Positions 25,916 through 34,614 are shown, counted from the first letter of the stretch. The stretch: DNA of 64,000 bases from JAFGDI01 sp963667715 (GCA_963667715.1 OY763926.1:3720001-3784000); one strand, 5' to 3'. Notes: a model not told the origin generated them from the sequence alone. Translations and numbers: made by a program.

Positions 25916-26062
25916 AGTAACAAGAAATAAGAAATAAGCTCTGGTTTCTCGCTCCGCTCGAAGCTATTTGATTTATTATTCGACTGCAAAGCAGGCGTTT
26001 AAATTATCTTCGGCCAAAGGCCGAGACCGGAGCTTATTTCTTCTTTCTTATTTCTTATTACT
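25916..26062 (-). repeat. Repeat R3, copy 2 (reverse orientation)
   Basis: Ends AGTAACAAGAAATAAG and CTTATTTCTTATTACT. The inner order is reversed relative to copy 1: CTCGCTCCGCTCG block, then CGACTGCAAAGCAGGCG, then TCGGCCAAAGGCCGA. The second hairpin differs from TCCGCC-GGCGGA in copies 3 and 4 on both sides of the stem. Confidence 0.8.
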
Positions 26063-26072
26063 TCTTCAGTTA

Positions 26073-27965
26073 TTATTCCACCAACTCTATCTCACCAAAC
26101 ACCAGATCATCCATCGCCAGATACGTGCCGTCGCCGCTGGTCTGGGTCAGTGTTAGTGTCAGTGCTTCAGAGCTCACACCACTTACGTTAATTTCATGTT
26201 CGCGTACTGCACCATCTGGTGTATTAAATACGCCAGAACCCAGCTCACCGCTTGTGGCTCCGCTTACGGTCCAGTTTACATCGGTATTACCGCCGCCGCT
26301 CCATACATTCAGCGACAGACACGCCAGCTGTACATTATAACCAGCTTCAGGCGTAAATACAATCTCGAACGACTTATACTCATCTACCGGCACACTGCCC
26401 ATCTGGTACACCAAACCGCCATCGCCGCCGCCTGGCCAGCTCGAATAGCTTTCCCATTGATTATTGGCGTTATTACTACCGCCGGTCGGCGACCATGCCA
26501 GACTGATATGCGGGGTATTTGCCATATTTGAACCATGATCGGCCGGTATCGCAGCATTTGTAGCCAAACCAGTTGCCCCGGCTATTACCGACGATTTGCT
26601 ATAGTATGAACTGGTAAAATAGCGACTCTCTGACAATGCGGTCGAACTCAGCCATTTATCGCTATATAGTGCAAAATCTGATACATTTACTATACAGTCG
26701 CCATTAACATCATATTGATCCGCCTGCCAGCTGCCAACCGCCTTCGCTGCCTTACACGAATCTTCAAATACTACCAGCTCCATATCATCTGATACCGCTT
26801 CGCCATCAACGTCAACCGTCAATCTCAAAACATAATTCCCTGCCTTATTCACCGTCACACCGCACACCAGCTCACTGCTATCAGCAAATACTATATCACT
26901 ACTAGCCGTCAGCTCGCCCTGGGCACTCATCTCAAATGCCTGCCAGCCGGTAACAGTCACAGCCTCATCGCCGTAGTTCACTGTCCCCTGTACCTCAAGT
27001 GCCCCCTGCCCGGCCAGTACGTCCATAGAAGTTAAAATATTCTTACCGGCATCAACTCCAGCCTCAGAATATTCAAATGTTGCCAATACCGCCCTATGGT
27101 CCGATGGATAGCCTGCAATTGCAATATCGGTATCAGCCTTGGATGCATCGATACCAATATTTTCTACCTTCTTGACACTTATCTCCTGCCCGTCGTAATA
27201 GACAAAATCAATACGGTCAAATACCTCGTTCGCCGCCGGTCTCGGTGTCCAGCTATAGCCATGATCATTTACCGCGTCCGGCCTTACTGTGCGGAACGAA
27301 TCTTTCAAGCCAGCGTTCAACACACTTCTAGACGCCGGCCAATCTACCTTAATATCATAACTGCGTGCTGTCGAATCTGCTACCGCCTGCGTCCAGTCCA
27401 GACATGACGGCTCATTGAAGTCACCAGTCAGAAATACCAGTTCGGTCGCCTCTTTGCCTGTCGCCGCTATATCGGCCAGGATCTCTGCCATCTGACTGCC
27501 GCGGGCACTGTTAGCAGCACTTATTACCGCCGCCTCATTTTTTGCCACCTTATTATCACGCAGATCATAAGGCTGATATGGATATGCCGGCAGATGAGTA
27601 TCATACACCCACGCATTTACCCCGCCCGGCAACGCAAGCTTGGCTCCAAAACCATTTGTACTGGCAGATACGATCTGATATCTGCTCATTACATGAGTTG
27701 ACGACTTCGGCAACTCCTGCGAATACCAACCCAAAGCACCAGCGATCTCGGACGCATGATCCAGCTCCTGAAACCCTACCACATCAGCACCAGATTTCTT
27801 TACTATCTCCACGATCGCGTCCCTGCCAGTAGCAGTATCCTCAACACTCCAGGTATTAAAACTCATTACCTTTAACTCATTTACCGCAAAGCTCTTATCA
27901 CAGGCGGCAAAAAGACCCGCCAGAACCGATAACGCCACCGTTAACTTCTTAGCTCTTCTTAACAT
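26073..27965 (-). CDS. Secreted endonuclease/exonuclease/phosphatase-family protein with dockerin-like motif
   Basis: A 630-residue exported protein. The signal region is residues 1-27 with a possible lipobox at Leu-Phe-Ala-Ala-Cys. The EEP catalytic domain (about 30-300) has Met-Ser-Phe-Asn-Thr-Trp, Gly-Phe-Gln-Glu-Leu-Asp, Leu-Thr-Gly-Asp-Phe-Asn-Glu-Pro and Ser-Asp-His-Arg-Ala-Val-Leu, which are the metal and catalytic motifs. A beta-rich linker follows, then Asp-Val-Asn-Gly-Asp-Cys-Ile-Val-Asn-Val-Ser-Asp-Phe-Ala (about residue 420), a single calcium-loop dockerin-like repeat typical of Planctomycetota exoproteins. The last about 150 residues form a Gly/Ser-rich beta sandwich. It may cleave nucleic acid or phosphodiesters outside the cell; the substrate is not certain. 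Confidence 0.85.
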   Translation of the reverse strand: MLRRAKKLTVALSVLAGLFAACDKSFAVNELKVMSFNTWSVEDTATGRDAIVEIVKKSGADVVGFQELDHASEIAGALGWYSQELPKSSTHVMSRYQIVSASTNGFGAKLALPGGVNAWVYDTHLPAYPYQPYDLRDNKVAKNEAAVISAANSARGSQMAEILADIAATGKEATELVFLTGDFNEPSCLDWTQAVADSTARSYDIKVDWPASRSVLNAGLKDSFRTVRPDAVNDHGYSWTPRPAANEVFDRIDFVYYDGQEISVKKVENIGIDASKADTDIAIAGYPSDHRAVLATFEYSEAGVDAGKNILTSMDVLAGQGALEVQGTVNYGDEAVTVTGWQAFEMSAQGELTASSDIVFADSSELVCGVTVNKAGNYVLRLTVDVDGEAVSDDMELVVFEDSCKAAKAVGSWQADQYDVNGDCIVNVSDFALYSDKWLSSTALSESRYFTSSYYSKSSVIAGATGLATNAAIPADHGSNMANTPHISLAWSPTGGSNNANNQWESYSSWPGGGDGGLVYQMGSVPVDEYKSFEIVFTPEAGYNVQLACLSLNVWSGGGNTDVNWTVSGATSGELGSGVFNTPDGAVREHEINVSGVSSEALTLTLTQTSGDGTYLAMDDLVFGEIELVE

Positions 27966-28285
27966 AACTTATTTCTCCAGTTTCCTTGTCCATATTACAG
28001 TCAAAAACACTTCGCCACACCAGCCGTACACAACTAACGCAACAAATAGCAATGACCACCCCCCAAACATTTTCAACCAGATTTTTCAAAACACAAACAA
28101 GCTGCAACACCAAACACATCTAAACCACTAAAAAAAAACAACTTAAAAGCAACCAACTAATCACCATCGCGAAGCTTTAAGAGTTCAGAATTTATTCTGT
28201 TTATAAAGCCATCCGCAAAGGCGGATACCAAACACTATAGGCTCCCTCTGAAAACATCTCTGCGATATTTTCTCCCTCCCCCCAA

Positions 28286-28335
28286 TCTGTCGTAGAAATC
28301 CAGGCCGAAGGCCGGTTATCCCTTCCATAAAAAAG
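28286..28335 (+). repeat. Repeat R5, copy 2
   Basis: TCTGTCGTAGAAATCCAGGC then CGAAGGCCGGTTATCCC and an A-rich tail. It is the best conserved R5 copy relative to 23784 and 39079. The hairpin GGCCGAAGGCC is short. Confidence 0.6.
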
Positions 28336-28505
28336 CCGCCTTATCCCTCAAAACCCGCAAACACCCACAAAAAACCTGCCATTTTGTCAGCTTTTTACCC
28401 TATTTCACTTGATATCGCTTGATTTTGAGCTTATGATTAGTTTTCCCGGCGTAAAGTTAGCTTATATTCTGAATTGTTAAGATTATAAGCTTTGTAATTT
28501 TATTA

Positions 28506-28531
28506 ATCACAAGCGGGGACGCTTGTGCTAC
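28506..28531 (-). repeat. Repeat R4, copy 2 (reverse orientation)
   Basis: On the minus strand GTAGCACAAGCGTCC then CCGCTTGTGAT. CACAAGCG and CGCTTGTG form an 8-bp hairpin. It lies just before the kinase start, which is why the longer kinase frame from 28523 was rejected. Confidence 0.6.
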
Positions 28532-28546
28532 TTGATAACTGAAAAA

Positions 28547-29413
28547 ATGAACATATTATACATAATTATAGCTGCGGCTATCTCACTGGCCGTCGGTGCT
28601 GCTCTCGGCATATCATATGCCGGGCGATACATACGCAGACTCAAGCAGACTCGTCAACAGCTAACCGAACGGCTAAAGCAGGCCGAGCAAATGGCACATC
28701 TGGGCGACCTGACCAGCAACCTGGCACATGAGATCCGCAATCCGCTATCGATCATAAAGGTGAACCTGCAGCTGCTGCATGAAGACATAGAATATATGCT
28801 CAAGGACGGCTCTTTCGAGGGCGGGTTCGACTTCAATGCCGTCGATGAGCCGGAGAAGAAGTTCCGCAGACAGCTACGCAAGCTACAGACCCTCTCCGGC
28901 GAAACCGACCGGCTCAGCGAAACGCTAAACGACTTCATGCGATACGCCGGCAAGATGGAACTGCACCCGATCGAGCAGGATGTAAACGAGGTGCTCGACG
29001 ACCTTATCGATTTCTATGAGCCGCAGGCCACTAACCACAACGTACAGATACGCAGGAGCCTGCCCATCGAAAAAGCCGTTTGCCGGATCGATATCGACCA
29101 TTTCAAGCAGGCAATACTGAACCTGCTCATAAACGCCACTCAGGCAATGGGCGAAACCGGCGGCGAACTCATCATCCGCAGCCACAGCGCCGACGACGAA
29201 CAGCATATCGAAATTATCGATACCGGACCTGGTATCCCGCTAGATAGACAGGATAAAATTTTCGACCCATACTTCACCACCAGAAGCGGCGGAACCGGCC
29301 TGGGTCTTCCAACCTGCCGAAGAATAATAGAAGAACTTAACGGACACATAACCCTACACAGCGAACCCGGCAAAGGAACATCCTTCGCCATAACACTGCC
29401 AAGGGTAAGATAG
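28547..29413 (+). CDS. Sensor histidine kinase
   Basis: A 288-residue membrane-anchored kinase. One N-terminal helix (residues about 3-22) is followed by a short basic linker and coiled coil, with no recognisable sensor domain. The H-box Leu-Ala-His-Glu-Ile-Arg-Asn-Pro-Leu-Ser-Ile has His61 as the phosphorylated residue. The ATPase domain shows the N-box Asn-Leu-Leu-Ile-Asn-Ala-Thr-Gln-Ala, G1 Asp-Thr-Gly-Pro-Gly-Ile-Pro, the F-box Phe-Asp-Pro-Tyr-Phe-Thr-Thr and G2 Gly-Gly-Thr-Gly-Leu-Gly-Leu. The NtrB-like core and the NtrC-type gene downstream suggest a two-component pair. The ATG at 28547 is preferred; the frame upstream lies in repeat R4. Confidence 0.9.
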   Translation: MNILYIIIAAAISLAVGAALGISYAGRYIRRLKQTRQQLTERLKQAEQMAHLGDLTSNLAHEIRNPLSIIKVNLQLLHEDIEYMLKDGSFEGGFDFNAVDEPEKKFRRQLRKLQTLSGETDRLSETLNDFMRYAGKMELHPIEQDVNEVLDDLIDFYEPQATNHNVQIRRSLPIEKAVCRIDIDHFKQAILNLLINATQAMGETGGELIIRSHSADDEQHIEIIDTGPGIPLDRQDKIFDPYFTTRSGGTGLGLPTCRRIIEELNGHITLHSEPGKGTSFAITLPRVR

Positions 29414-29470
29414 ATAGGGAGGAACATTGTTACTCCCGTTAATATTGAAAGATTGAAAGGAAAATGAGGA

Positions 29471-29636
29471 AGGAATAAGAAACAAGAAATAAGACACGAA
29501 GTGATGCGAAGCATAAATACGCTCAGGAATCTCGCTCCGCTCAAAACTTTCTGATTTATATTCGCCTGCAATGCAGGCGTTTAAATTTCGTCCGCCTCAG
29601 GCGGACACCGGAGCTTATTTCTTATTTCTTATTACT
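29471..29636 (-). repeat. Repeat R3, copy 3 (reverse orientation)
   Basis: Left arm of AATAAGAAACAAGAAATAAG type and right arm of CTTATTTCTTATTACT type. Inside are CTCGCTCCGCTC, the perfect hairpin CGCCTGCAATGCAGGCG and GTCCGCCTCAGGCGGAC. It separates the kinase from its response regulator. Confidence 0.8.
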
Positions 29637-29657
29637 TATTTCTCCCCCTATTACACC

Positions 29658-31019
29658 ATGCAAAAACCAACCAAAATCCCCGTTCTCATCATCGAAGACG
29701 AAGTCGCACACGCCGAAGCTCTCGCAGAGGCTCTCGAACGCGAAGGATACGAGCTCACTATCGCCAACAGCGGCGAGGAAGGGCTCGACATATTCAATCT
29801 GGGCGACCCGCAGGTTATCGTTACCGACCTCAAGCTCGGAGGCGAGATCGACGGCATGAAAATAGTCGAAACCGTAACCAATAGCGAACGATCATGTGCC
29901 GTAGTACTCATTACTGCCCACAGCTCGATCGAAACCTGTAAAGAAGCTCTCCGTCACGGCGTTTACGACTATATACCAAAGCCTATCGACCTGGACACCC
30001 TGCGTGCCGTTGTTAATCGTGCCGCTAACAAAGTTTCGCTCGAACGAGAGAACCGCCGTCTGCAGGATCAGTTAGAGAGCAAGTTCGACTTCGCCGGCGT
30101 GGTCGGCGAATCGGCCGTTATGCTAAAGATACTCGACAAGCTCAATCGTGCCGCCGACTCGACAGTACCCGTTCTGCTCCAGGGCGAAAGCGGAACCGGT
30201 AAGGAGCTTTGTGCCGAAGCTATCCACTTCAACTCGCCACGTAAGAACGGACCGTTTATACCCGTTAACTGTGCCGGACTGAGCGATACCCTGCTCGAAA
30301 GCGAACTGTTCGGCCATGTTAAAGGTGCCTTCACCGGTGCCGAAGCTGACCGCAAAGGCTTCTTCGCTATGGCCGACGGCGGCACACTATTCCTCGACGA
30401 AATTGGCGATATGCCCCAGAACATGCAGGCCAAACTTCTACGCGTACTAGAAGATCAGGTCGTCATCCCCGTCGGTGCCGTCAAAGGTACCAAGGTCGAT
30501 GTCCGCATTATCAGTGCCACCAACCAGAACCTGGAAAAAATGATCGAAAACCGCGAATTCCGTCAGGACCTATACTATCGTATCCGCGGCGTGAATATCC
30601 AGATACCATCACTCAAAGAACGCAAGCCGGATATCCCGCTGCTGCTGAACCATTTCCTAAACGAGTTCGCCGAATCTGAAAATCGCCCGGTAAAGGGCTT
30701 CACTCCCGCCGCTATGCGTATCCTCAAAAGCTACGACTGGCCCGGCAACGTCCGTGAACTGAGAAACTGCGTGAAGATGATGGTCGTCATGGCCGACTCC
30801 GAGCTGCTCGATATTACCGATCTGCCGATCGAGATCCATGAGACCAACTGCGGCGACGAAGAGATCGGTAACCTCGCCGGCGTAAACCTCAACGAACTGG
30901 AAAAGACCGCCATCAAACGAACCCTCGAAATGGTAAACGGCAACCGCGAACAAGCCGCAAAAATGCTGGGAATCGGCGAACGAACACTATACAGAAAAAT
31001 TAAGGAATATAATCTTTGA
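29658..31019 (+). CDS. NtrC-family sigma-54-dependent response regulator
   Basis: A 453-residue regulator. The receiver domain (1-about 125) has the acidic pair Glu13-Asp14, phospho-acceptor Asp57 (Val-Thr-Asp-Leu-Lys) and a Lys in Ile-Pro-Lys-Pro-Ile. The AAA+ domain (about 140-375) has Walker A Gly-Glu-Ser-Gly-Thr-Gly-Lys-Glu, the sigma-54 contact Gly-Ala-Phe-Thr-Gly-Ala, and Asp-Glu-Ile-Gly-Asp-Met. A Fis-type helix-turn-helix ends the protein (Arg-Glu-Gln-Ala-Ala-Lys-Met-Leu-Gly-Ile-Gly-Glu-Arg-Thr-Leu). It should activate sigma-54 promoters when phosphorylated by the kinase upstream. A longer frame from 29571 reads through repeat R3; the ATG at 29658 begins the receiver domain directly. 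Confidence 0.94.
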   Translation: MQKPTKIPVLIIEDEVAHAEALAEALEREGYELTIANSGEEGLDIFNLGDPQVIVTDLKLGGEIDGMKIVETVTNSERSCAVVLITAHSSIETCKEALRHGVYDYIPKPIDLDTLRAVVNRAANKVSLERENRRLQDQLESKFDFAGVVGESAVMLKILDKLNRAADSTVPVLLQGESGTGKELCAEAIHFNSPRKNGPFIPVNCAGLSDTLLESELFGHVKGAFTGAEADRKGFFAMADGGTLFLDEIGDMPQNMQAKLLRVLEDQVVIPVGAVKGTKVDVRIISATNQNLEKMIENREFRQDLYYRIRGVNIQIPSLKERKPDIPLLLNHFLNEFAESENRPVKGFTPAAMRILKSYDWPGNVRELRNCVKMMVVMADSELLDITDLPIEIHETNCGDEEIGNLAGVNLNELEKTAIKRTLEMVNGNREQAAKMLGIGERTLYRKIKEYNL

Positions 31020-31022
31020 TGA

Positions 31023-31170
31023 AGTAAGTAAGAAATAAGAAATAAGCTCCGGTGTCCGCCAATGGCGGACGTAATTTCAAACGCCTGCTATGCAGGCGAA
31101 TAGTAAATCAGATAGTTTCGAGCGGAGCGAGTTTCCTGAGCTTATTTCTTGTTTCTTATTTCTTATTACT
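31023..31170 (+). repeat. Repeat R3, copy 4
   Basis: Arms AGTAAGTAAGAAATAAG and CTTATTTCTTATTACT. Inside are GTCCGCCAATGGCGGAC, the hairpin CGCCTGCTATGCAGGCG and CGAGCGGAGCGAG. It begins three bases after the regulator's stop codon and ends 17 bases before acpS. Confidence 0.82.
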
Positions 31171-31187
31171 CTCTTTAACATACTACT

Positions 31188-31595
31188 ATGGAACCCAATA
31201 ACCAAACGAAAAATTTCATCTCCCACGGTATCGACCTGGTCGAGATCGCTCGTATCGAAGCTATGATCGAACGGCACGGCATCGACGGACTATCACGCAT
31301 CTTCACCGACACCGAACGCCAATACGCCGCCAGCTTCAAAAAGAACCCCGCCGAACGACTCGCCGGCCGCTACGCTGTCAAAGAAGCCGTCCTGAAACTG
31401 CTCGGTAAAGGGCTGCGCGACGGACTCGAAATGATCGATATAGAAACCACAAACGACCCACTCGGTAAACCACTGGTAACCCTAACCGGTAAAACCGCCG
31501 AACTTGCCGAACAAATGGGGATCTCCAACCTCGACGTAAGCATAACCCACACCGCCGGCCTCGCCTTCGCCAGCGTTGTCGCCTACAAACAATGA
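31188..31595 (+). CDS. acpS: Holo-[acyl-carrier-protein] synthase
   Basis: A 135-residue phosphopantetheinyl transferase that moves 4'-phosphopantetheine from CoA to ACP. The diagnostic motifs are Gly-Ile-Asp-Leu-Val-Glu-Ile-Ala-Arg-Ile (residues 14-23, magnesium Asp), Phe-Thr-Asp-Thr-Glu-Arg (38-43) and Arg-Leu-Ala-Gly-Arg-Tyr-Ala-Val-Lys-Glu-Ala (57-67). Its C-terminus has Val-Ser-Ile-Thr-His-Thr-Ala-Gly-Leu-Ala. It would activate the ACP encoded at 10451. It is separated from the regulator gene by an R3 repeat. Confidence 0.95.
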   Translation: MEPNNQTKNFISHGIDLVEIARIEAMIERHGIDGLSRIFTDTERQYAASFKKNPAERLAGRYAVKEAVLKLLGKGLRDGLEMIDIETTNDPLGKPLVTLTGKTAELAEQMGISNLDVSITHTAGLAFASVVAYKQ

Positions 31596-31677
31596 ACAAA
31601 AAACTTTAAACCAGCCTGACCGCACAGCGGTCAATCCACCCCTTTCAACCTTACTTCCTTACAACCTTTCTACCTTT

Positions 31678-33090
31678 TCATTCCCCCAAACTCAACCAAA
31701 CCGCCACCGCAAACCCAGCCAATATCCCCACCTTTATCAGCTTGAGCTTCAGCTCGAACCGCTTCAATGCCCCCGGCGTTACCGCCAGCTCATAGAGCAG
31801 GCCCATCCGATCCGATAAACTCCCATGCCGAAACGATGACTTACTCACCGACATACCATTAATAAACGATAACCTGTTCAATGCCGAGCTCATTATCGCC
31901 GAACCGATCGAGCTGAGCTTGCCATCATTAGCACTGTCCTCTGCCCCTACCGCTTCCGCGGCAAAGACGTCCGCCTGCCTCTCAAAATTCCTCGATACCA
32001 CCCCAAACAGCAAATACCCACCTACTACCGCCGCTGCCATAAGTGCAATACCAAGCACATCAGAAACCCACAACGGCCAACTTGCCGGCACCAGCCCCAA
32101 CAGCCAATCCACCAGCCAGCCAAGATCGATCATCAAAGCCATCATCGCCGCCAGCATCAACTGCATATGCTTATGCCGGATATGACCAGCCTCATGACCA
32201 AATACCGCACACAGCTGGTCAACCGACAGATCTGTCAACAGCCGATCACTTATTATCACATATCGCAGCGGTGGAAACAGCCCTGTCACCGCCGCATTTC
32301 CTACCATCCGATACGTATGCCACGATAGTATCTCGCTATAACTCAGCTTCACCTCATCGCCAAACTCCGACAGCTTACTACGAAGCTCACCAGCCTCCAA
32401 AGGCTGGGTCGTCCATATATACCGCAACAGCAGCGGTGCCAGCGAAAAGGTTATCACCACCGCAACCAGCGTTACCAGCTCATAGTCTATCATGAACATC
32501 ACATTCACACCAAACCGACTTCCCACCCATACCACAATATCTTCGCCCAGCTCACCCAGCAGTGATATCAATCCCAAAGGCACAACTACCGATAACAGAT
32601 TATGTCGGATATGATATACCATATACTCCACCAGCGACCACGGCTTATAATCTGTGCCGCCAAAACCTACCCTGGCAGCAATATCAAGCTCATAACAAAA
32701 ATACAGCTGTATCAGCACCATCGAAATAAACGGCAGCATCCACAACAGCTCATGCAATAAATAAATATCCGGCAGATACGCCGCCAGCTTTCCCCAGCTC
32801 AAGCCAAAACTCACCACACCCGCCAGCACCACCGCACCAATACGTTCGCCGCTAACTATCTTCGACGGCGACCCCGAAAACCTACCCACCGCCAATTTCC
32901 TGACCTTTATATGGTTATACACAAATATACCAATACCATAGCTCAGCACTACGATCACCCCAAGCATCAGCCGCTCACTGGCCGTAGCAATACTACCCGA
33001 CAGCAGCTCATAATTATCCAGCTCACCAACCGCCGCCATCTCACCGCCGATAAGCGATAGAATTATTCCGATTATTATTGATATTTGCAT
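31678..33090 (-). CDS. M48-family membrane metallopeptidase
   Basis: A 470-residue integral membrane protein with about seven to eight helices and an N-terminal hydrophobic half. The zinc motif His-Glu-x-x-His is seen as Phe-Gly-His-Glu-Ala-Gly-His-Ile-Arg-His near residues 294-303. A following Glu-rich stretch, Asn-Phe-Glu-Arg-Gln-Ala-Asp-Val-Phe-Ala, supplies the third ligand, as in HtpX/Ste24-like enzymes. It may take part in membrane protein quality control. It is convergent with acpS (83-bp gap) and 113 bp from the lipoprotein gene upstream. Confidence 0.85.
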   Translation of the reverse strand: MQISIIIGIILSLIGGEMAAVGELDNYELLSGSIATASERLMLGVIVVLSYGIGIFVYNHIKVRKLAVGRFSGSPSKIVSGERIGAVVLAGVVSFGLSWGKLAAYLPDIYLLHELLWMLPFISMVLIQLYFCYELDIAARVGFGGTDYKPWSLVEYMVYHIRHNLLSVVVPLGLISLLGELGEDIVVWVGSRFGVNVMFMIDYELVTLVAVVITFSLAPLLLRYIWTTQPLEAGELRSKLSEFGDEVKLSYSEILSWHTYRMVGNAAVTGLFPPLRYVIISDRLLTDLSVDQLCAVFGHEAGHIRHKHMQLMLAAMMALMIDLGWLVDWLLGLVPASWPLWVSDVLGIALMAAAVVGGYLLFGVVSRNFERQADVFAAEAVGAEDSANDGKLSSIGSAIMSSALNRLSFINGMSVSKSSFRHGSLSDRMGLLYELAVTPGALKRFELKLKLIKVGILAGFAVAVWLSLGE

Positions 33091-33140
33091 ATTACTTAAA
33101 CCTGATTCACCCGCCCCCTGCCAACCATTCTACCCATCCC

Positions 33141-33181
33141 AAAAAAAAGGTAAAGACCCCACCAGGAAGCCTTTACCTTTT
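33141..33181 (-). terminator. Terminator after the 33204 lipoprotein gene
   Basis: On the minus strand AAAAGGTAAAG and CTTTACCTTTT form an 11-bp stem followed by further T. It separates the lipoprotein gene from the M48 peptidase gene. Confidence 0.8.
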
Positions 33182-33203
33182 AACATTATATTTCAACTTT
33201 GAG

Positions 33204-33992
33204 CTACTTACTATTAATAGCTTTCAAACGGCCATTTGCATAGCTGATATTTGCGGTATAGCTTGGCTCCAACTGGATAGCTTTCTCGTAATATTCGCTT
33301 GCACTGGTATAGTTGTGGAAATAGTCATCATAAATCTTGGCAACTGCAAATCTCGCAGCGTATGGGTTCTGTGGGTCCCACTGCCATACACGCTGGTAAT
33401 ACAGCATAGCAACATAATTATCATCAAAATCACGACGGTATATCTCTGCGATATCCCACGCCGCATCATCGATCTTATCACTATTAGGATATGTCGAGAT
33501 CAGCTCATCCAGCATACCGCGAGCCTCAAGCAGACCCTTGGTATTACGAAATACACCCCGACTGCTATTGATAAGATCTGCCGCTTGAGCATACAGCTCA
33601 TCAGCCTGCTCTACACTGTCAGTCGCTCTCAGGTCTGGGCCGGCTACTTCTGCCATTACAATATAAGGCCTCATCTCGATCTCAGACAGCGAGTCCAGCT
33701 CATCTTTCACCCAAACAGCCTTGAGCTGATTGCCCTGCCTGTCATAAAACTTACCGAGCTTCTCAAGCTGTGCCATATAATTATTGCGATATGACACCAT
33801 CTGCTCTACCAGCTGAACTTCACTGGCACGCACTGAATCATCTGCATCATATGCCAGTGGATTTACCGACATCTCAGCTGGTACGGTCTCCTTTACCTGT
33901 TGGGCCTGCTGTACTTCTTCCGCTGTTGGGTTTCCACAGCCCGCCACCACAAACATCGCCAGTACGGCCATACCAGATAGTATATTCTTCAT
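33204..33992 (-). CDS. Lipoprotein with TPR-like repeats
   Basis: A 262-residue protein. The N-terminus MKNILSGMAVLAMFVVAGCG is a lipoprotein signal with lipobox Val-Ala-Gly-Cys. The start at 33992 leaves nine bases to an AGGAG site; an ATG at 33998 would be too close. The mature region is helical, and residues about 165-255 show two to three TPR-type helix pairs (Asp-Asp-Ala-Ala-Trp-Asp-Ile-Ala-Glu-Ile-Tyr, Tyr-Ala-Ala-Arg-Phe-Ala-Val-Ala-Lys-Ile-Tyr, Ser-Glu-Tyr-Tyr-Glu-Lys-Ala-Ile). It resembles outer-membrane assembly lipoproteins of the BamD/YbgF type in layout, but I cannot assign it to one. Confidence 0.75.
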   Translation of the reverse strand: MKNILSGMAVLAMFVVAGCGNPTAEEVQQAQQVKETVPAEMSVNPLAYDADDSVRASEVQLVEQMVSYRNNYMAQLEKLGKFYDRQGNQLKAVWVKDELDSLSEIEMRPYIVMAEVAGPDLRATDSVEQADELYAQAADLINSSRGVFRNTKGLLEARGMLDELISTYPNSDKIDDAAWDIAEIYRRDFDDNYVAMLYYQRVWQWDPQNPYAARFAVAKIYDDYFHNYTSASEYYEKAIQLEPSYTANISYANGRLKAINSK

Positions 33993-34484
33993 GATCATTC
34001 GCTCCTGATAATATTTTTAATCGTTATTCTTTTCGTAATCCTGTTCCACATAATGCCTTAGACTAGATACCCGATCTGCAAACCTGCGGATATCAAACAT
34101 TATTCTGAAACTTAATTCTAGCTCACTACCATTCATATTTCAAGACAAAACCAGCTTTACAATTATCCATAACTACTACCTCACCCTCCACCCCTTTACC
34201 TCATCAAACACTCTGCACACATCACCCGCCGCCATCAGCAGCAATTCCCCCTCACCAACACACCATACACATTTCACTCATCTCTCAAACCTACAAAGTT
34301 GCACAATAGTAATATTTTATTATTTATATAAAACACCACTTAAAAAACCACTACCACCACATCAAACTCAACACAAACCCATATAAAACACCTAATTACA
34401 CACTTTTGGCATATCCTAAACCAATTTAACAATAAAAATAAACACCAAAAACATAAACTCCACCACTATTGCAGAATTCTAAAC
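33993..34484. other. Long A/T-rich divergent intergenic region
   Basis: About 490 bp before the TRAP promoter, with C/A-rich runs (many CCACC and ACACC) on the plus strand. No ORF with coding character, RNA gene or repeat copy was recognised. Confidence 0.5.
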
Positions 34485-34513
34485 TTGAATTATGTTGAAC
34501 ACTACGCTAGAAT
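34485..34513 (+). promoter_or_regulatory. Promoter of the TRAP-uxaE unit
   Basis: TTGAAT (34485-34490), a 17-bp spacer and TAGAAT (34508-34513), matching the sigma-70 consensus at 4/6 and 5/6. The predicted start near 34520 lies directly before the palindrome at 34539. Confidence 0.6.
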
Positions 34514-34538
34514 CAAAGTTTCAGTTTCTACCTATATT

Positions 34539-34554
34539 GTTTCAGAAATGAAAC
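34539..34554 (+). promoter_or_regulatory. Palindromic operator candidate
   Basis: GTTTCAGAAATGAAAC is a perfect 6+4+6 inverted repeat just downstream of the -10 box. An upstream AGTTTCA half-site at 34517-34523 could pair with the same TGAAACT. The placement, about +20 to +35, is that of a repressor operator. It may belong to a uronate-responsive regulator, since the unit encodes a TRAP transporter and UxaE. An RNA hairpin is the alternative. Confidence 0.45.
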
Positions 34555-34614
34555 TGGAACTATTAAATTTCATTTTATCTTACATCGCTTTCAAGAAAGG
34601 AATTTGACAATAAG

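Larger units (their letters stand above)
27966..28546. other. Divergent intergenic region containing repeats R5 and R4
   Basis: About 580 bp between the secreted nuclease and the histidine kinase. It holds R5 copy 2 and R4 copy 2 and a short hairpin ATCCGC-AAA-GCGGAT near 28211. Both divergent promoters must lie here, but none is convincing by eye. No gene was seen. Confidence 0.5.

Noticed and set aside
29571..29657. 29 extra N-terminal codons on the NtrC-type regulator
   Set aside because: This stretch is the end of repeat R3 plus a short spacer; the receiver domain begins straight after the ATG at 29658.
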